From assembly GCF_016735675.1 (NCBI RefSeq), contig NZ_JAERSG010000004.1, forward strand, positions 1 through 64,000: 64,000 bases of DNA, in the 5' to 3' direction. A program made the position numbers and the translations under genes. Numbering within the stretch: the stretch's first letter is position 1; each line of letters opens with the position of its first letter. Below are positions 50,747 to 63,335 of the stretch, one piece after another. The notes beneath the pieces are model-generated. The model was not told where the DNA came from, did not search any database, and saw only the letters and a program-made list of their open reading frames with translations. Source of the DNA: Nocardioides baculatus (GTDB lineage Bacteria; Actinomycetota; Actinomycetes; Propionibacteriales; Nocardioidaceae).

Positions 50747-53452
50747 TCAGCCCGCCAGGTCGAAGGCCCCCAGTCCCTCGCCCAGCACCCGCGGCGCGGA
50801 GACACCCTTGCGCCGTCCACCGAAGACGTACGCCACGCCGCTCTGCCGCTCGCGGACGATGTAGTCCGCCTTGCCCTTGAGCTGCATCGGCTGCACCTCG
50901 AGGACCCAGTCGTAGCCCGACAGGTCGGTCGGCAGGCCGGCGGGCGAGGGCACCCCGCCCTTGACCGGCACGGGTGCGTTGAAGCCGCCGCCGGAGCCGG
51001 TCCAGACCGAGAGCACCCCGCCGGACGGCGTGCCGATCAGGTCCGGGATCCCGTCGCCGGTGACGTCGCCGACCGCGGTGAGACCGGCGATCCCGGCCCA
51101 CCCTCCGCCGAGCAGCCTCGGCGCCGCGAGGGCCCCGGTGCCGTTGCCCGTGTAGAGGTAGAGCTCGCCGGCGGGGTTGCGGGCCAGGACGTCGCCGAAG
51201 CCGTCGCGGTTCACGTCGCCGGCGTTGAGGAGCGTGTCCATGCCCGCGAAGGAGACGCCGGCGTCGATCGGCGCACCGAGCTCGAAGGTGTCCCGGTTGG
51301 CGACCACGACGAGCTGCTCCTTGACCACACCCACGAGGTCCGCACCGTTGCCGCCCACCATCTGCGCGCCGGTGATGTGGCGCATCGACTTGAGGTTGGT
51401 GGCGGGGCCGAGCGCGGCGCCGTAGGTCCCGTCGCCGCGACCGGGCAGCAGCATCATGGTGCCGGCGTAGGTGCGCGCCACGAGGTCGGAGCGACCGTCG
51501 CCGTTGAAGTCACCGGCGACGTAGCGGTTGTAGCGCCAGGAGCCGGCGACCTTGGTCGGCTTCGCGAACCGGCCGGTGCCGTAGCCGGTCTGCAGGAGCA
51601 GTCGCTTCTTCGTGCGCAGCAGCAGGTCGGCGCGACCGTCGCTGTTGACGTCGCCGGCGCCGATGATCTGCAGGTAGTTGCCGTAGCCCTTGCGGGTGGC
51701 CTTGCGGTCGAAGCCGCCGCGGCCGGTGGCGATCAGCGTGGTCAGCCGGCCCTTGAAGCGGGCGACCAGGTCGTTGCGGCCGTCGCCGTTGACGTCACCG
51801 GCGGCGGCGAGCAGCGAGTAGCCGCGCAGCGACATCTTCTTGACCGTCTTGCCGAACTTGCCGTTGCCCTTGCCGGCACGGATGCGTGCCTCGCCGGACC
51901 GGTCGAGGGTGACGAGGTCGGCGTTTCCGTCACCGGTGAGGTCGGGCGACACGAGGACCTCGGAGACCTTGTTCCAGCCCTTCTTGCCGATCACCGTGCG
52001 CTTCTGGAACGACGTGAGGCCACCGGTGGGGATCACCATGCCGCGGCCGTCACTCGCCCGACGGACGACGAGGTCGGGGTACGGCGACGCGTCGAGGTTG
52101 TTCTGCGGGTCGGGCGCCGACACCGCGATCGGCACGACGACCGGCGTGACCGGTGCGGCCTGGGCGGCGTACTGCCGGATGAGCGGGAGCTGGGCGTAGA
52201 GGTACTTGCCCGGGCAGGCGGTCGAGCCGGCGTCGCGGTGGCCGTTGATCGCCTGGAACGTGCCGCTGCCGATCTTCTGCGACGTCGAGGCCGGGTCGAC
52301 CCCGCTCAGCGAGAGCTTCCACGCGAAGAGCTGGCCGTAGGCCCGGAGCATCACGTCCGGCGGCTGGACGGTGTCGAAGTTGCCGATCGCGGACATCGCG
52401 AAGGAGTACTGGTTGTAGTTGAGCGTGTGCGCGCCGACGACCGGCTTGTCGATGCCGCCGTAGCGGCCCTCCCAGATGCGGCCGAACCGGTCGACGAGGA
52501 AGTTGTAGCCGATGTCGCTCCAGCCGCGGGACTTCACGTGGTAGGCGTAGATGCTCCGCAGGATCGCCGGGACCTGGGCCTCGGTGTAGTCGTTGGCGTT
52601 GACCGTGTGGTGGACGAAGCCGCCGTTGATCGTGCCGTAGCGCAGGGCGCTCTTGTCGCGGATGCTCTCGTCGGCGCCCCACTGGGCGCGGGAGAAGATC
52701 GTCGGCTGCGCGACGGTCTTGCTGGTCCTGGCGGACCGGAGGCTGATGCCGTCCTTCGAGCCGCTCACCATCGAGCCCTGCTCCGCGAAGTCGTCGTCGT
52801 ACGTCGAGCCGCCGTCGGCGCCCTTCTCGACCTCGCTCGTCCTGGCCGCGCCCGGGTCGACCAGCGCCAGCGACAGGTCGTCGGGCAGCACGGTGCCGTC
52901 GGCGACCGCCTTGACCTGGACGTCGTCGACCTCGCCGACGAAGGTCGGCTCGGTGCCGGGGCGGGACCCGGCCGCCTCTGCGCTGCCGGCGTCGGGGCCG
53001 TGCTCGTCGTGGTACTCCAGGTCCTCCCAGTCGCTCCACTCGTCGCCGGTGCGGGTGCGCACCTGGAGCGCGATCTGGTCCTCCTCGAGGTCCTCGCCGT
53101 GCCGCCAGGTCACCCCGACCGCGGCGAAGCCGGCGACCGTCTGCGGCGTGCTGGTGACGCGTGCGGAGGTGGCCCGCCCGGCGACCGTACGACCGCGCAG
53201 CCCGGAGAAGCCGCCGCGGGCGCCGGTCAGCGGCACCTCGGTCACGGTGGGTGTCACCGGCTTGGTCGGCACGGTCGCCGACATCAGCTCGGCGGGTGCC
53301 GCCTGGCCGCTGTGCGCGGGCTGCTGGCCGGGGCGCTCACCGACGATGTCGAGGGAGACCACACCGGAGGCGGGCGTGAGGACGACGAGCACGACACCCA
53401 GGGCCAGCACCTGCTGGCAGAGGGTGACGAGACGGGCCTGAAGAGGTCGCAC
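50747..53452 (-). CDS. Secreted PGRP-type N-acetylmuramoyl-L-alanine amidase with FG-GAP repeats
   Basis: The 901-residue protein has a signal peptide (about 1-33), an N-terminal beta region (80-240) and a peptidoglycan-recognition/amidase domain (about 250-430). Its zinc ligands are in FVHHTVN (H281/H282) and GHRDAGSTACPG (H405, C413). Six FG-GAP/VCBS repeats follow (about 470-870), each with a calcium-binding D-x-D/N-x-D-G motif such as GDVNGDGRNDL, GDFNGDGRSDL and GDVTGDGIPDL. It should cut the stem peptide from glycan while the propeller binds wall or cell surface. A hairpin in the leader covers the ribosome binding site, and tandem palindromes lie upstream. The start is GTG. Confidence 0.93.
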   Translation of the reverse strand: MRPLQARLVTLCQQVLALGVVLVVLTPASGVVSLDIVGERPGQQPAHSGQAAPAELMSATVPTKPVTPTVTEVPLTGARGGFSGLRGRTVAGRATSARVTSTPQTVAGFAAVGVTWRHGEDLEEDQIALQVRTRTGDEWSDWEDLEYHDEHGPDAGSAEAAGSRPGTEPTFVGEVDDVQVKAVADGTVLPDDLSLALVDPGAARTSEVEKGADGGSTYDDDFAEQGSMVSGSKDGISLRSARTSKTVAQPTIFSRAQWGADESIRDKSALRYGTINGGFVHHTVNANDYTEAQVPAILRSIYAYHVKSRGWSDIGYNFLVDRFGRIWEGRYGGIDKPVVGAHTLNYNQYSFAMSAIGNFDTVQPPDVMLRAYGQLFAWKLSLSGVDPASTSQKIGSGTFQAINGHRDAGSTACPGKYLYAQLPLIRQYAAQAAPVTPVVVPIAVSAPDPQNNLDASPYPDLVVRRASDGRGMVIPTGGLTSFQKRTVIGKKGWNKVSEVLVSPDLTGDGNADLVTLDRSGEARIRAGKGNGKFGKTVKKMSLRGYSLLAAAGDVNGDGRNDLVARFKGRLTTLIATGRGGFDRKATRKGYGNYLQIIGAGDVNSDGRADLLLRTKKRLLLQTGYGTGRFAKPTKVAGSWRYNRYVAGDFNGDGRSDLVARTYAGTMMLLPGRGDGTYGAALGPATNLKSMRHITGAQMVGGNGADLVGVVKEQLVVVANRDTFELGAPIDAGVSFAGMDTLLNAGDVNRDGFGDVLARNPAGELYLYTGNGTGALAAPRLLGGGWAGIAGLTAVGDVTGDGIPDLIGTPSGGVLSVWTGSGGGFNAPVPVKGGVPSPAGLPTDLSGYDWVLEVQPMQLKGKADYIVRERQSGVAYVFGGRRKGVSAPRVLGEGLGAFDLAG

Positions 53453-53460
53453 GAAAGATC

Positions 53461-53498
53461 AACTCCTGTGTGGGGGAAGGTCACACAAGGCAGGAGTT
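53461..53498 (-). promoter_or_regulatory. Leader hairpin that covers the amidase ribosome binding site
   Basis: On the transcribed strand AACTCCTG is followed 22 bases later by its complement CAGGAGTT, which contains the Shine-Dalgarno AGGAG for the GTG at 53452. Inner pairing of TGTG with CACA extends the stem across a 3-base bulge. Folding would hide the ribosome binding site, so translation may be controlled by opening this structure. Confidence 0.55.
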
Positions 53499-53499
53499 T

Positions 53500-53520
53500 C
53501 ACACCAGTCACACCAGTCAC
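53500..53520 (-). promoter_or_regulatory. 9-bp direct repeats GTGACTGGT in the amidase promoter region
   Basis: Read on the minus strand, GTGACTGGT occurs twice in tandem followed by GTG. The 9-base period resembles the tandem 9-mer sites described for MtrA in mycobacteria, and a related site precedes the LCP gene at 62153-62170. Binding is inference. Confidence 0.4.
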
Positions 53521-53539
53521 GGAAGGGTTTCTGAGTAAC

Positions 53540-53586
53540 TACACGCGTGTAATTTCCAGTCGACACGCCGTTACATTGGTGTAATT
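53540..53586. promoter_or_regulatory. Two tandem palindromic sites TACA-N4-TGTAATT upstream of the amidase gene
   Basis: TACACGCGTGTAATT (53540-53554) and TACATTGGTGTAATT (53572-53586) are 32 bases apart, about three helix turns, so two dimers would sit on the same face of DNA. The first is a perfect 12-bp palindrome. They lie 88-134 bases before the amidase start. I cannot name the regulator. Confidence 0.55.
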
Positions 53587-53692
53587 CTCGGCGATTCTGG
53601 CACGAAATGCACGCGAGCGGTGGTCCAGCGACACGTCCGCGTGGCGGAATGTGGCTGCACCACCGCTCGGGGCGGTACGTCGGCGGGGTGGG

Positions 53693-54484
53693 TCAGATGT
53701 CGTTGGCGAGTTCCTCGTCGCGCTCGTCGACCTCGCTCTCCTCCGCGTCCGGCTCGTCGTCGTCGCCGTCGTAGTGGAGGTACTTGATGGCTCCCTCGAC
53801 GTCACCGTCGAATCCGACGACGCCCTTGTCGAGGACGATGGCGCGGTCGCACATCTTCTTCACGGACGCCGCGGAGTGGCTGACGTAGAACATCGTGATG
53901 CCGGACTCGCGGATCTCCTTCATGCGCTTGAGGCACTTGCGCTTGAAGGGCCGGTCCCCCACCGCCAGCACCTCGTCGGCGATGAAGATGTCGCAGTCGA
54001 CGTGCACCGCCACGGCGAAGCCGAGCCGGGCGAACTGGCCGGACGAGTAGTTGCCCACGGGCATGTCGAGCTGGCGGCCGACGTCGGCGAACCCGGCGAT
54101 GTCGTCGAACTTGGAGTCGGTCTCCTCCTTCGTCATCCCGAGCATGGCCGCGTTCATGTAGATGTTGTCGCGTCCGGACAGCTCGCTGTGGAAGCCCGCA
54201 CCGGTCGCGATGAGGCCGGAGATCCGACCGCGGGTCAGCACCTGGCCCTCGTCGGGGGTCATCACGCCGCTCACCATCTTGAGCAGCGTGGACTTGCCCG
54301 AGCCGTTGAGTCCCATCAGGCCGATCGACTCACCCTGCTGGACCTCGAACGACACCCCGTCGAGCGCCCGGAAGCGGTCGGAGGCGTCGGCGTCGGTCTT
54401 CTTGGTGAGCACCTGCTTGAGCGTGCGGTGGTACTGGTAGCGGAACGACTTGGTGACGTTGTCGACGACGATGGAGGTGGTCAT
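53693..54484 (-). CDS. Polysaccharide export ABC transporter ATPase (Wzt/RfbE type)
   Basis: The 263-residue protein is a Wzt-type ATPase: FRALDGVSFEVQQGESIGLMGLNGSGKSTLL (Walker A), LIATGAGFHSELSGRDNIYMNAAMLGM, signature NYSSGQFARLGFAVAV and Walker B CDIFIADEVLAVGD. The C-terminal tail is short and acidic (DGDDDEPDAEESEVDERDEE), with no glycan-binding extension. It is the partner of the permease encoded just upstream and close to the mycobacterial Rv3781 protein, which is thought to move galactan across the membrane on its lipid carrier. It is the last gene of the galactan operon. Confidence 0.93.
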   Translation of the reverse strand: MTTSIVVDNVTKSFRYQYHRTLKQVLTKKTDADASDRFRALDGVSFEVQQGESIGLMGLNGSGKSTLLKMVSGVMTPDEGQVLTRGRISGLIATGAGFHSELSGRDNIYMNAAMLGMTKEETDSKFDDIAGFADVGRQLDMPVGNYSSGQFARLGFAVAVHVDCDIFIADEVLAVGDRPFKRKCLKRMKEIRESGITMFYVSHSAASVKKMCDRAIVLDKGVVGFDGDVEGAIKYLHYDGDDDEPDAEESEVDERDEELANDI

Positions 54485-55448
54485 CAGAGGCGCTCCGGGA
54501 TCGACTTCTCGAGGCGGGCGAAGACGTACTGCCCGAGGAGCAGCATGAGCACGCCGACAGCCAGCATGATGAAGCCGCGGGTGTAGAGGTGGTCGGCGAA
54601 CTCGGGCGCCGGGATCGTGGAGCCGTCACCGTTGGGGTTCGGCATCATCGCGCAGGGCCCGTCGCACGTCGGGTACCAGAATCCGCGCTGGATCAGCTGG
54701 ACGGCCTCGGCGACGGGGTTGGCGAGGTAGAGCTCGTGCCAGAACCGCGGGAAGCGGTCGTAGCTGATCCAGTAGGGGTACATCATCGGCGCGGTGAACG
54801 GCACCATGTTGATGAAGGTCTGCACGATGCGCTGGAAGTCGCGGAAGATCACGTTGACGCAGCTGAACATCAGCCCGAAGGCCGTGCCGTAGATCATGAT
54901 CAGCAGGAAGCCGAGCAGCGCGGCGCCCATGCCGACGGCGTCGGGCACCCAGATCGGTCCGCCGCCGAACAGCCCGGTCGCGACACAGGCGAGCACCAGG
55001 ATGATGAGCTGCGGAACCGCGTGCCAGAGCGAGACGAGCATCGAGGCCACGGGGAACATCTCCCGCGGCATGGCCATCTTGGCGATCACGCCCTTGTTGG
55101 ACAGCAGCGAGCGCGTGCCCGCGGTGACCGACTCGGTGAAGTAGGTGACCAGCACCATGCCGGCGAACAGGTGGATCGCGAAGTTCTGGATCCCGAGCCC
55201 ACGGCCCAGCAGCAGGCCGAAGACGGCGTAGAAGGTCAGGAACCGCGTGAACGGGTTGATGTAGGACCACAGCAGCCCGAACGCCGTACCGGCGTAGCGC
55301 GCCCGGATCTCGCGACGGACCAGCAGGCGCAGGAGGTAGCGCCGACGGAAGACCTCGAGGACCCCCGAGGTCCGCGACGGCGGGGCGAGCGGGACGTGGG
55401 CGAGGTCGTGACGCGCCTCGACGGTGCGCGCGTCAGCGTCGAGCTGGC

Positions 55449-55452
<4 letters not shown>
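54484..55452 (-). CDS. Polysaccharide export ABC transporter permease (Wzm/RfbD type)
   Basis: The 322-residue protein has an N-terminal cytoplasmic stretch of about 45 residues (RRYLLRLLVRREIRARYAGTAFGLLWSYINPF) and six membrane segments characteristic of ABC-2 type exporters. An extracytoplasmic loop before the last segment contains two cysteines (YPTCDGPCAMM). It pairs with the ATPase gene, sharing one base (TGATG). Its GTG start overlaps the GlfT2-like stop. The mycobacterial counterpart is Rv3783. Confidence 0.93.
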
Positions 55453-59620
<4,168 letters not shown>

Positions 59621-59624
<4 letters not shown>

Positions 59625-60550
59625 GAGAGGTACCGCCGGTGCCCGTCGAAGTCGCCGGCGATGCCGGCGCGCATCGCCCGCAGGCTCAGGCGGAGCCGGC
59701 CCAGGCTCGGCCGGGTGAAGGTGTAGAACCACGCGGTCTTCACGACGAACGCGGCAGCGTGGAGCGGGCCGCGGTAGTCGCGGAGGTTGACCAGGTTGTT
59801 GCGCGCCATGCAGTAGTGCTTGAGGTCACTCGGCGAGTCGTTGTAGGTGGTGCGGCCGAACATCATCGGCGTCCCGAGGTTGCCGACACTGGGATGCCGC
59901 ACGGTCGCGGTGACGACGGTGGCGACGCGGGCGCCGGCCTCCTCGGCGCGCAACCGGTACTCGTGGTCGTCGCCCCAGATGAAGAACTCCTCGCGGGGCA
60001 GGCCGATCAGGTCGACGAGCTCCTTGGTGACGAGGACACCGTTGAAGGGGATGACGATCCCGTCGATGCGGTCGTGGGAGGCCGCCTTCCGCACGTCCTC
60101 GACGGCGTGCACCACACGGGCGCCGCCGGGGAGCCGGATGGGGAAGACCAGCCGGCCGGGGTCGGCCTCGTCGACGACCAGCGGCCCCCAGAAGTCGAGG
60201 TTGTCGGTCTCCTCGAGGAGCCGGTCGAGGCAGTCGTGGTCGGGCAGGCCGTCGTCGTCCATCAGCCAGACCAGGTCGGCCTCGCGGTCGATGGCCCACG
60301 CCAGGCCGTCGTGGAAGCCGCCCGCTCCCCCGCGGTTGGTGCTCAGCGTGCGCGAGCGCAGCGGGATCTCGCCGGTGTGGCCGCGGGCGTCGAGCCAGTC
60401 CCCCGTGCCGTCGGACGAGGCGTTGTCGACCACCAGCACCTCGCCGAGACCGTCGATCTCACCGAGCCGCTCGACCAGCTTCTCCAGCAGGCCGAGGCGG
60501 TTGAAGGTGACCACCACCGCGATGATGCGGGGCAGCGGTCCGGTGGTCAC
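59621..60550 (-). CDS. GT2-family glycosyltransferase (GlfT1-like)
   Basis: The 309-residue protein is related to the previous one: IIAVVVTFNRLGLLEKLVERL, VVDNASSDGTGDWL, NRGGAGGFHDGLAWAIDREADLVWLMDDDGLPDHD, and FNGVLVTKELVDLIGLPREEFFIWGDDHEYRLRAEE. The WGDDHEY sequence resembles the RGDE region of mycobacterial GlfT1 (Rv3782), which adds the first galactofuranose units to the lipid-linked linker. Starts at GTG 60550 or GTG 60559. Which of the two GT2 proteins is the true GlfT1 cannot be settled here. Confidence 0.88.
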
Positions 60551-60576
60551 GGCGTACACCCTAGGGCGCGGCGAGG

Positions 60577-62115
60577 TCAGCACACCGCGCCGAGGTCCTC
60601 CGACTCGTTGGCGGCGTAGCCCTCGGCCATCGAGCCGACCGAGCCGCCCGTGACGGACTGCGGCGCCTCGGGCGTCGGGGTCGGGGACGGCTGGGCGGCC
60701 GGGGTCGAGGTCTCCTCGGCGACGGGCGCCTCCGTCGTCGCCGGAGCCTCCTCCGCGGGAGCGGCCTCGGCCGTCTCCTGGGCGGGCGGCTTGGCGCCCT
60801 CGGCCCTGGCGATGGCCGCGGCCACCTTCTTCTGCACGAGGGCGATGTCGGGGTGGGCGGTGTTGATCATCGGCGGGACGAGCGACAGCGTGGCGATCTT
60901 CTGGCTCTTGGCCTTGAGCGCCAGGTCGACGAACCGGTCGACCTCGCCGCGCGGGATGTCGGTGGACACCATCGCCTCGCTGGCTCCGGCGATCTGCTCG
61001 AAGTTGCGCAGCGCGACCTGCGGGCTGACCTGCTGGAGCATCGCGCTCATCACGCACTTCTGCCGGGCCATGCGCGAGTAGTCGTCGGACCCCTCGCGGG
61101 CGCGGGCGAACCAGAGGGTGTCGTGGCCGTTGAGCTTCCGCTTGCCGGGGTCGATGTAGTGGAAGGTCTTCTCCCAGGGCAGCCCGACCGGGATCGGCTG
61201 GCGGACGTTGAGCTCGACCCCGCCGACCGCGTCGACCAGGTCCTTGAAGCCCTCGAGGTTGACCATCGCCCAGTAGTTCATCTTGAGGCCGGTGATGCCC
61301 TCGATCCCCATGATCGTCGCGTCGACGCCGGGGTTCTTCGAGCCCTTGAAGAGCGCCGCGTGGTCGAGCGCCCAGGTGGACAGGCCGTTGAGGTACATCC
61401 CCTCGACGTCGAAGCCGTCGGGGAACTGCTCGGCCATGACCGAGCCCTCGGCGAACGGGAAGTTCTGCATGTTGCGCGGCAGCGAGATGAGCACCGTCTT
61501 GCCGGTCTCGGCGTCGATGCTGGCGACCGTCATCGAGTCGGGGCGCAGGCCCCACCGGCCGGCTCCGGAGTCGCCGCCCATCAGCAGCACGTTGTAGCGG
61601 CCGTGGTGGGCGTCGACGGCCGCGCCGTTGCCGAACATGGAGATCATGAAGTCGCGCTGCACACCGACCACGTGGGCGCCGAAGAGCAGCGCGCCGGCGA
61701 CGCTGAAGCACAGGAAGCCGTTGACCCCCACGATCGCCAGCCGGTGCTGGCGCTGGAGGGTCAGGGGCTGGCCGAGCCGCCAGGCGTCGACGAACAGGTA
61801 GGCCCAGCCGATCGCGAGGACCATCAGGCCAATCCGCAGGCCCTGGAGCACCATCGTGTTGGTGCCGGCCCAGAACGCGACGCCGTGCCAGAAGAAGGAC
61901 GCCACCAGGGTGCCGAGGCCCACGAGCACCAGCACGGCCCAGGTCCGCAGCGCGATCCGGCCGGTGCGGCGGTTGCCCGAGACGAGCTGGGCCGATCCGG
62001 GGAGCAGGAGCGTCATCAGCATCAGCGTCACCGCGCGTCGGAACCGGACGCGTTGCGCGCGGTCGAGCGTGGTGAACCGCATCTGGTGCGACCCGGAGGG
62101 CGTGGCGGGCGGCAT
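60577..62115 (-). CDS. LCP (LytR-CpsA-Psr) family glycopolymer ligase
   Basis: The 512-residue protein has four membrane segments in its first half (AVTLMLMTLLLPGSAQLVSG; WAVLVLVGLGTLVASFF; IGLMVLAIGWAYLFVDAWRL; VNGFLCFSVAGALLFGAHVVG). The LCP domain (about 195-390) carries NVLLMGGDSGAGRWGLRPDSMTVASID, TVLISLPRNMQNFPF, LDHAALFKGSKNPGVDATIMGIEGITGLKMNYW and GHDTLWFARAREGSDDYSRMARQ, with the arginines that bind the pyrophosphate. A Pro/Ala/Glu/Thr tail ends in Cys. LCP enzymes attach glycans to peptidoglycan; placement at the head of the galactan operon suggests this one links galactan (Lcp1/Rv3267 role). The four-helix start is longer than usual. Confidence 0.94.
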   Translation of the reverse strand: MPPATPSGSHQMRFTTLDRAQRVRFRRAVTLMLMTLLLPGSAQLVSGNRRTGRIALRTWAVLVLVGLGTLVASFFWHGVAFWAGTNTMVLQGLRIGLMVLAIGWAYLFVDAWRLGQPLTLQRQHRLAIVGVNGFLCFSVAGALLFGAHVVGVQRDFMISMFGNGAAVDAHHGRYNVLLMGGDSGAGRWGLRPDSMTVASIDAETGKTVLISLPRNMQNFPFAEGSVMAEQFPDGFDVEGMYLNGLSTWALDHAALFKGSKNPGVDATIMGIEGITGLKMNYWAMVNLEGFKDLVDAVGGVELNVRQPIPVGLPWEKTFHYIDPGKRKLNGHDTLWFARAREGSDDYSRMARQKCVMSAMLQQVSPQVALRNFEQIAGASEAMVSTDIPRGEVDRFVDLALKAKSQKIATLSLVPPMINTAHPDIALVQKKVAAAIARAEGAKPPAQETAEAAPAEEAPATTEAPVAEETSTPAAQPSPTPTPEAPQSVTGGSVGSMAEGYAANESEDLGAVC

Positions 62116-62152
62116 CGGGGGGCCTTTCAGCTGGGGGAAGTCAGCCCGCCCA

Positions 62153-62170
62153 GTATCACCAGTCACACCC
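62153..62170 (-). promoter_or_regulatory. GTGAC-TGGT-GATAC site upstream of the LCP gene
   Basis: On the minus strand GGGTGTGACTGGTGATAC lies 38-55 bases before the LCP start. It shares the 13-base sequence GGTGTGACTGGTG with the amidase upstream region at 53500-53520. Both genes act on the cell wall. A common regulator is possible. Confidence 0.4.
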
Positions 62171-62205
62171 GTCCCACAGGTGCGCGACTCGCCGTGGCCC
62201 GCAGG

Positions 62206-62805
62206 TCAGCGGACGATGAGGTCGGGAGCCCACCCCTCGGTGGCGACCTCCTCGACGAACAGGTCGTCGGGCTCGCGGTCCAGGAAGACGAGGCGTACGG
62301 CGTCGGGGTCGGGATTGCCGTCGTCCGGCCCCCGCCAGACCAGGCGCATGCCGAGCTTCTCGGCCGTCCGACGCGAGGCGACGTTGTGCTCGAGGAGGAA
62401 CGCGAGCACCGGTCGCTCGGCGGCGACGTCGTGGGCGGCCTCGAGGGCGGCCCTCCCCATCTCCACGGCGTACCCGCGACCGTGCACCCGCTGGTCGAAG
62501 CGGTAGTAGAGGTTCCACCACCCGCGACCGGCCAGCGCCTCGTCGGGACGCAGGCAGCCACCGCGGCCGACGACCGGCCCACCGTCGGCGTCGCGCACCG
62601 ACCAGTAGGCGAGCCCGTCGCGCGCGAAGCGACGCCGGCTCGCGCCGACCATCGTCGCTCCCGCTGCCGGGTCGGTGACCCGGCCGGACGGGAAGTGCCG
62701 CCAGGACGCCGGGTCGCTGTGGATCGCGAAGAGCGCGTCGGCGTCGGCGTCGACGGGCTCGTCGAGCCAGAGGCGCTCGGTCCGGACGTGGGACCAGCGC
62801 GTCAC
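62206..62805 (-). CDS. GNAT-family N-acetyltransferase (RimJ/RimL-like)
   Basis: The 199-residue protein (GTG start) reads VRTERLWLDEPVDADADALFAIHSDPASWRHFPSG, then WWNLYYRFDQRVHGRGYAVEMGRAALEAA, where R/Q-x-x-G-x-G/A of the acetyl-CoA site appears as RVHGRGYA. It continues with FLLEHNVASRRTAEKLGMRLVWRG, the usual N-x-x-S-x-x-x-x-E-K-x-G motif. The closest described relatives acetylate ribosomal protein N-termini or small molecules. It is eight bases downstream of the thioesterase gene on the same strand. Confidence 0.88.
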   Translation of the reverse strand: MTRWSHVRTERLWLDEPVDADADALFAIHSDPASWRHFPSGRVTDPAAGATMVGASRRRFARDGLAYWSVRDADGGPVVGRGGCLRPDEALAGRGWWNLYYRFDQRVHGRGYAVEMGRAALEAAHDVAAERPVLAFLLEHNVASRRTAEKLGMRLVWRGPDDGNPDPDAVRLVFLDREPDDLFVEEVATEGWAPDLIVR

Positions 62806-62812
62806 CCCTCCC

Positions 62813-63319
62813 TCACTCCGACCGGCCCTGGTCGATCTCGGCCTTGCGGGCGAGCCGGTGCGCGCGCCGGATCTCGGCCTCGCGCTGACGGCGTACGTCG
62901 CTCTCGGTCTCGGTCTGGAGCGGTGGGACGCGACGCGAGCGGCCGTCCTCGTCGATCGCGACGAACACGAAGTAGGCGCTCGCCACGTGCAGCGGCGCGT
63001 CGGCGGCGTCGCCCCACGGCTGCGCCTCGACCCGCACGCCGATCTCCATGGAGGAGGTGCCCGCCCAGTTGACCTGGGCGTAGGTCTTGATGATGTCGCC
63101 GACGTGCACGGGCTCGAGGAAGGTCATCTCGTCCATCGCCGCGGTCACCGCAGGACCGCCACTGTGGCGGTAGGCCACGGCACCGGCGGTCGAGTCCGCG
63201 AGCTTCATGATGTCGCCACCGTGGACGTTGCCGAGCAGGTTGGACTCGGTCGACGAGGCGATGATGCCGAGGCTCACCCGGCTGTACGACGTGGTGCGGG
63301 CCTCTGTCACGAACGGCAC
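62813..63319 (-). CDS. Acyl-CoA thioesterase, hotdog fold (BFIT/BACH type)
   Basis: The 168-residue protein contains a single hotdog domain: SRVSLGIIASSTESNLLGNVHGGDIMKLADSTAGAVAYRHSGG (N and D in the usual active-site positions), TFLEPVHVGDIIKTYAQVNWAGTSSMEIGVRVEA and ASAYFVFVAIDEDGRS. A basic helical tail follows. It hydrolyses acyl-CoA esters, probably as a hexamer of such domains. The GTG at 63319 has GGGAGA upstream; a longer ATG start at 63337 would overlap the divergent LCP gene start by two bases. Confidence 0.92.
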   Translation of the reverse strand: MPFVTEARTTSYSRVSLGIIASSTESNLLGNVHGGDIMKLADSTAGAVAYRHSGGPAVTAAMDEMTFLEPVHVGDIIKTYAQVNWAGTSSMEIGVRVEAQPWGDAADAPLHVASAYFVFVAIDEDGRSRRVPPLQTETESDVRRQREAEIRRAHRLARKAEIDQGRSE

Positions 63320-63321
63320 GG

Positions 63322-63327
63322 TAGCGT
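63322..63327 (+). promoter_or_regulatory. -10 element TAGCGT before the second LCP gene
   Basis: TAGCGT lies eight bases before the ATG at 63336 with no ribosome binding site in between, fitting a leaderless transcript. Confidence 0.4.
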
Positions 63328-63335
63328 CTTCTCCC

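Noticed and set aside
50663..53584. A 973-codon open frame antisense to the amidase
   Set aside because: Same reason: biased composition, no recognisable domain, complete overlap with a well-supported gene.
53453..53692. Possible c-di-AMP (ydaO) riboswitch upstream of the amidase
   Set aside because: The conserved ydaO core sequences are absent. Only a simple hairpin over the ribosome binding site and palindromic DNA sites are visible.
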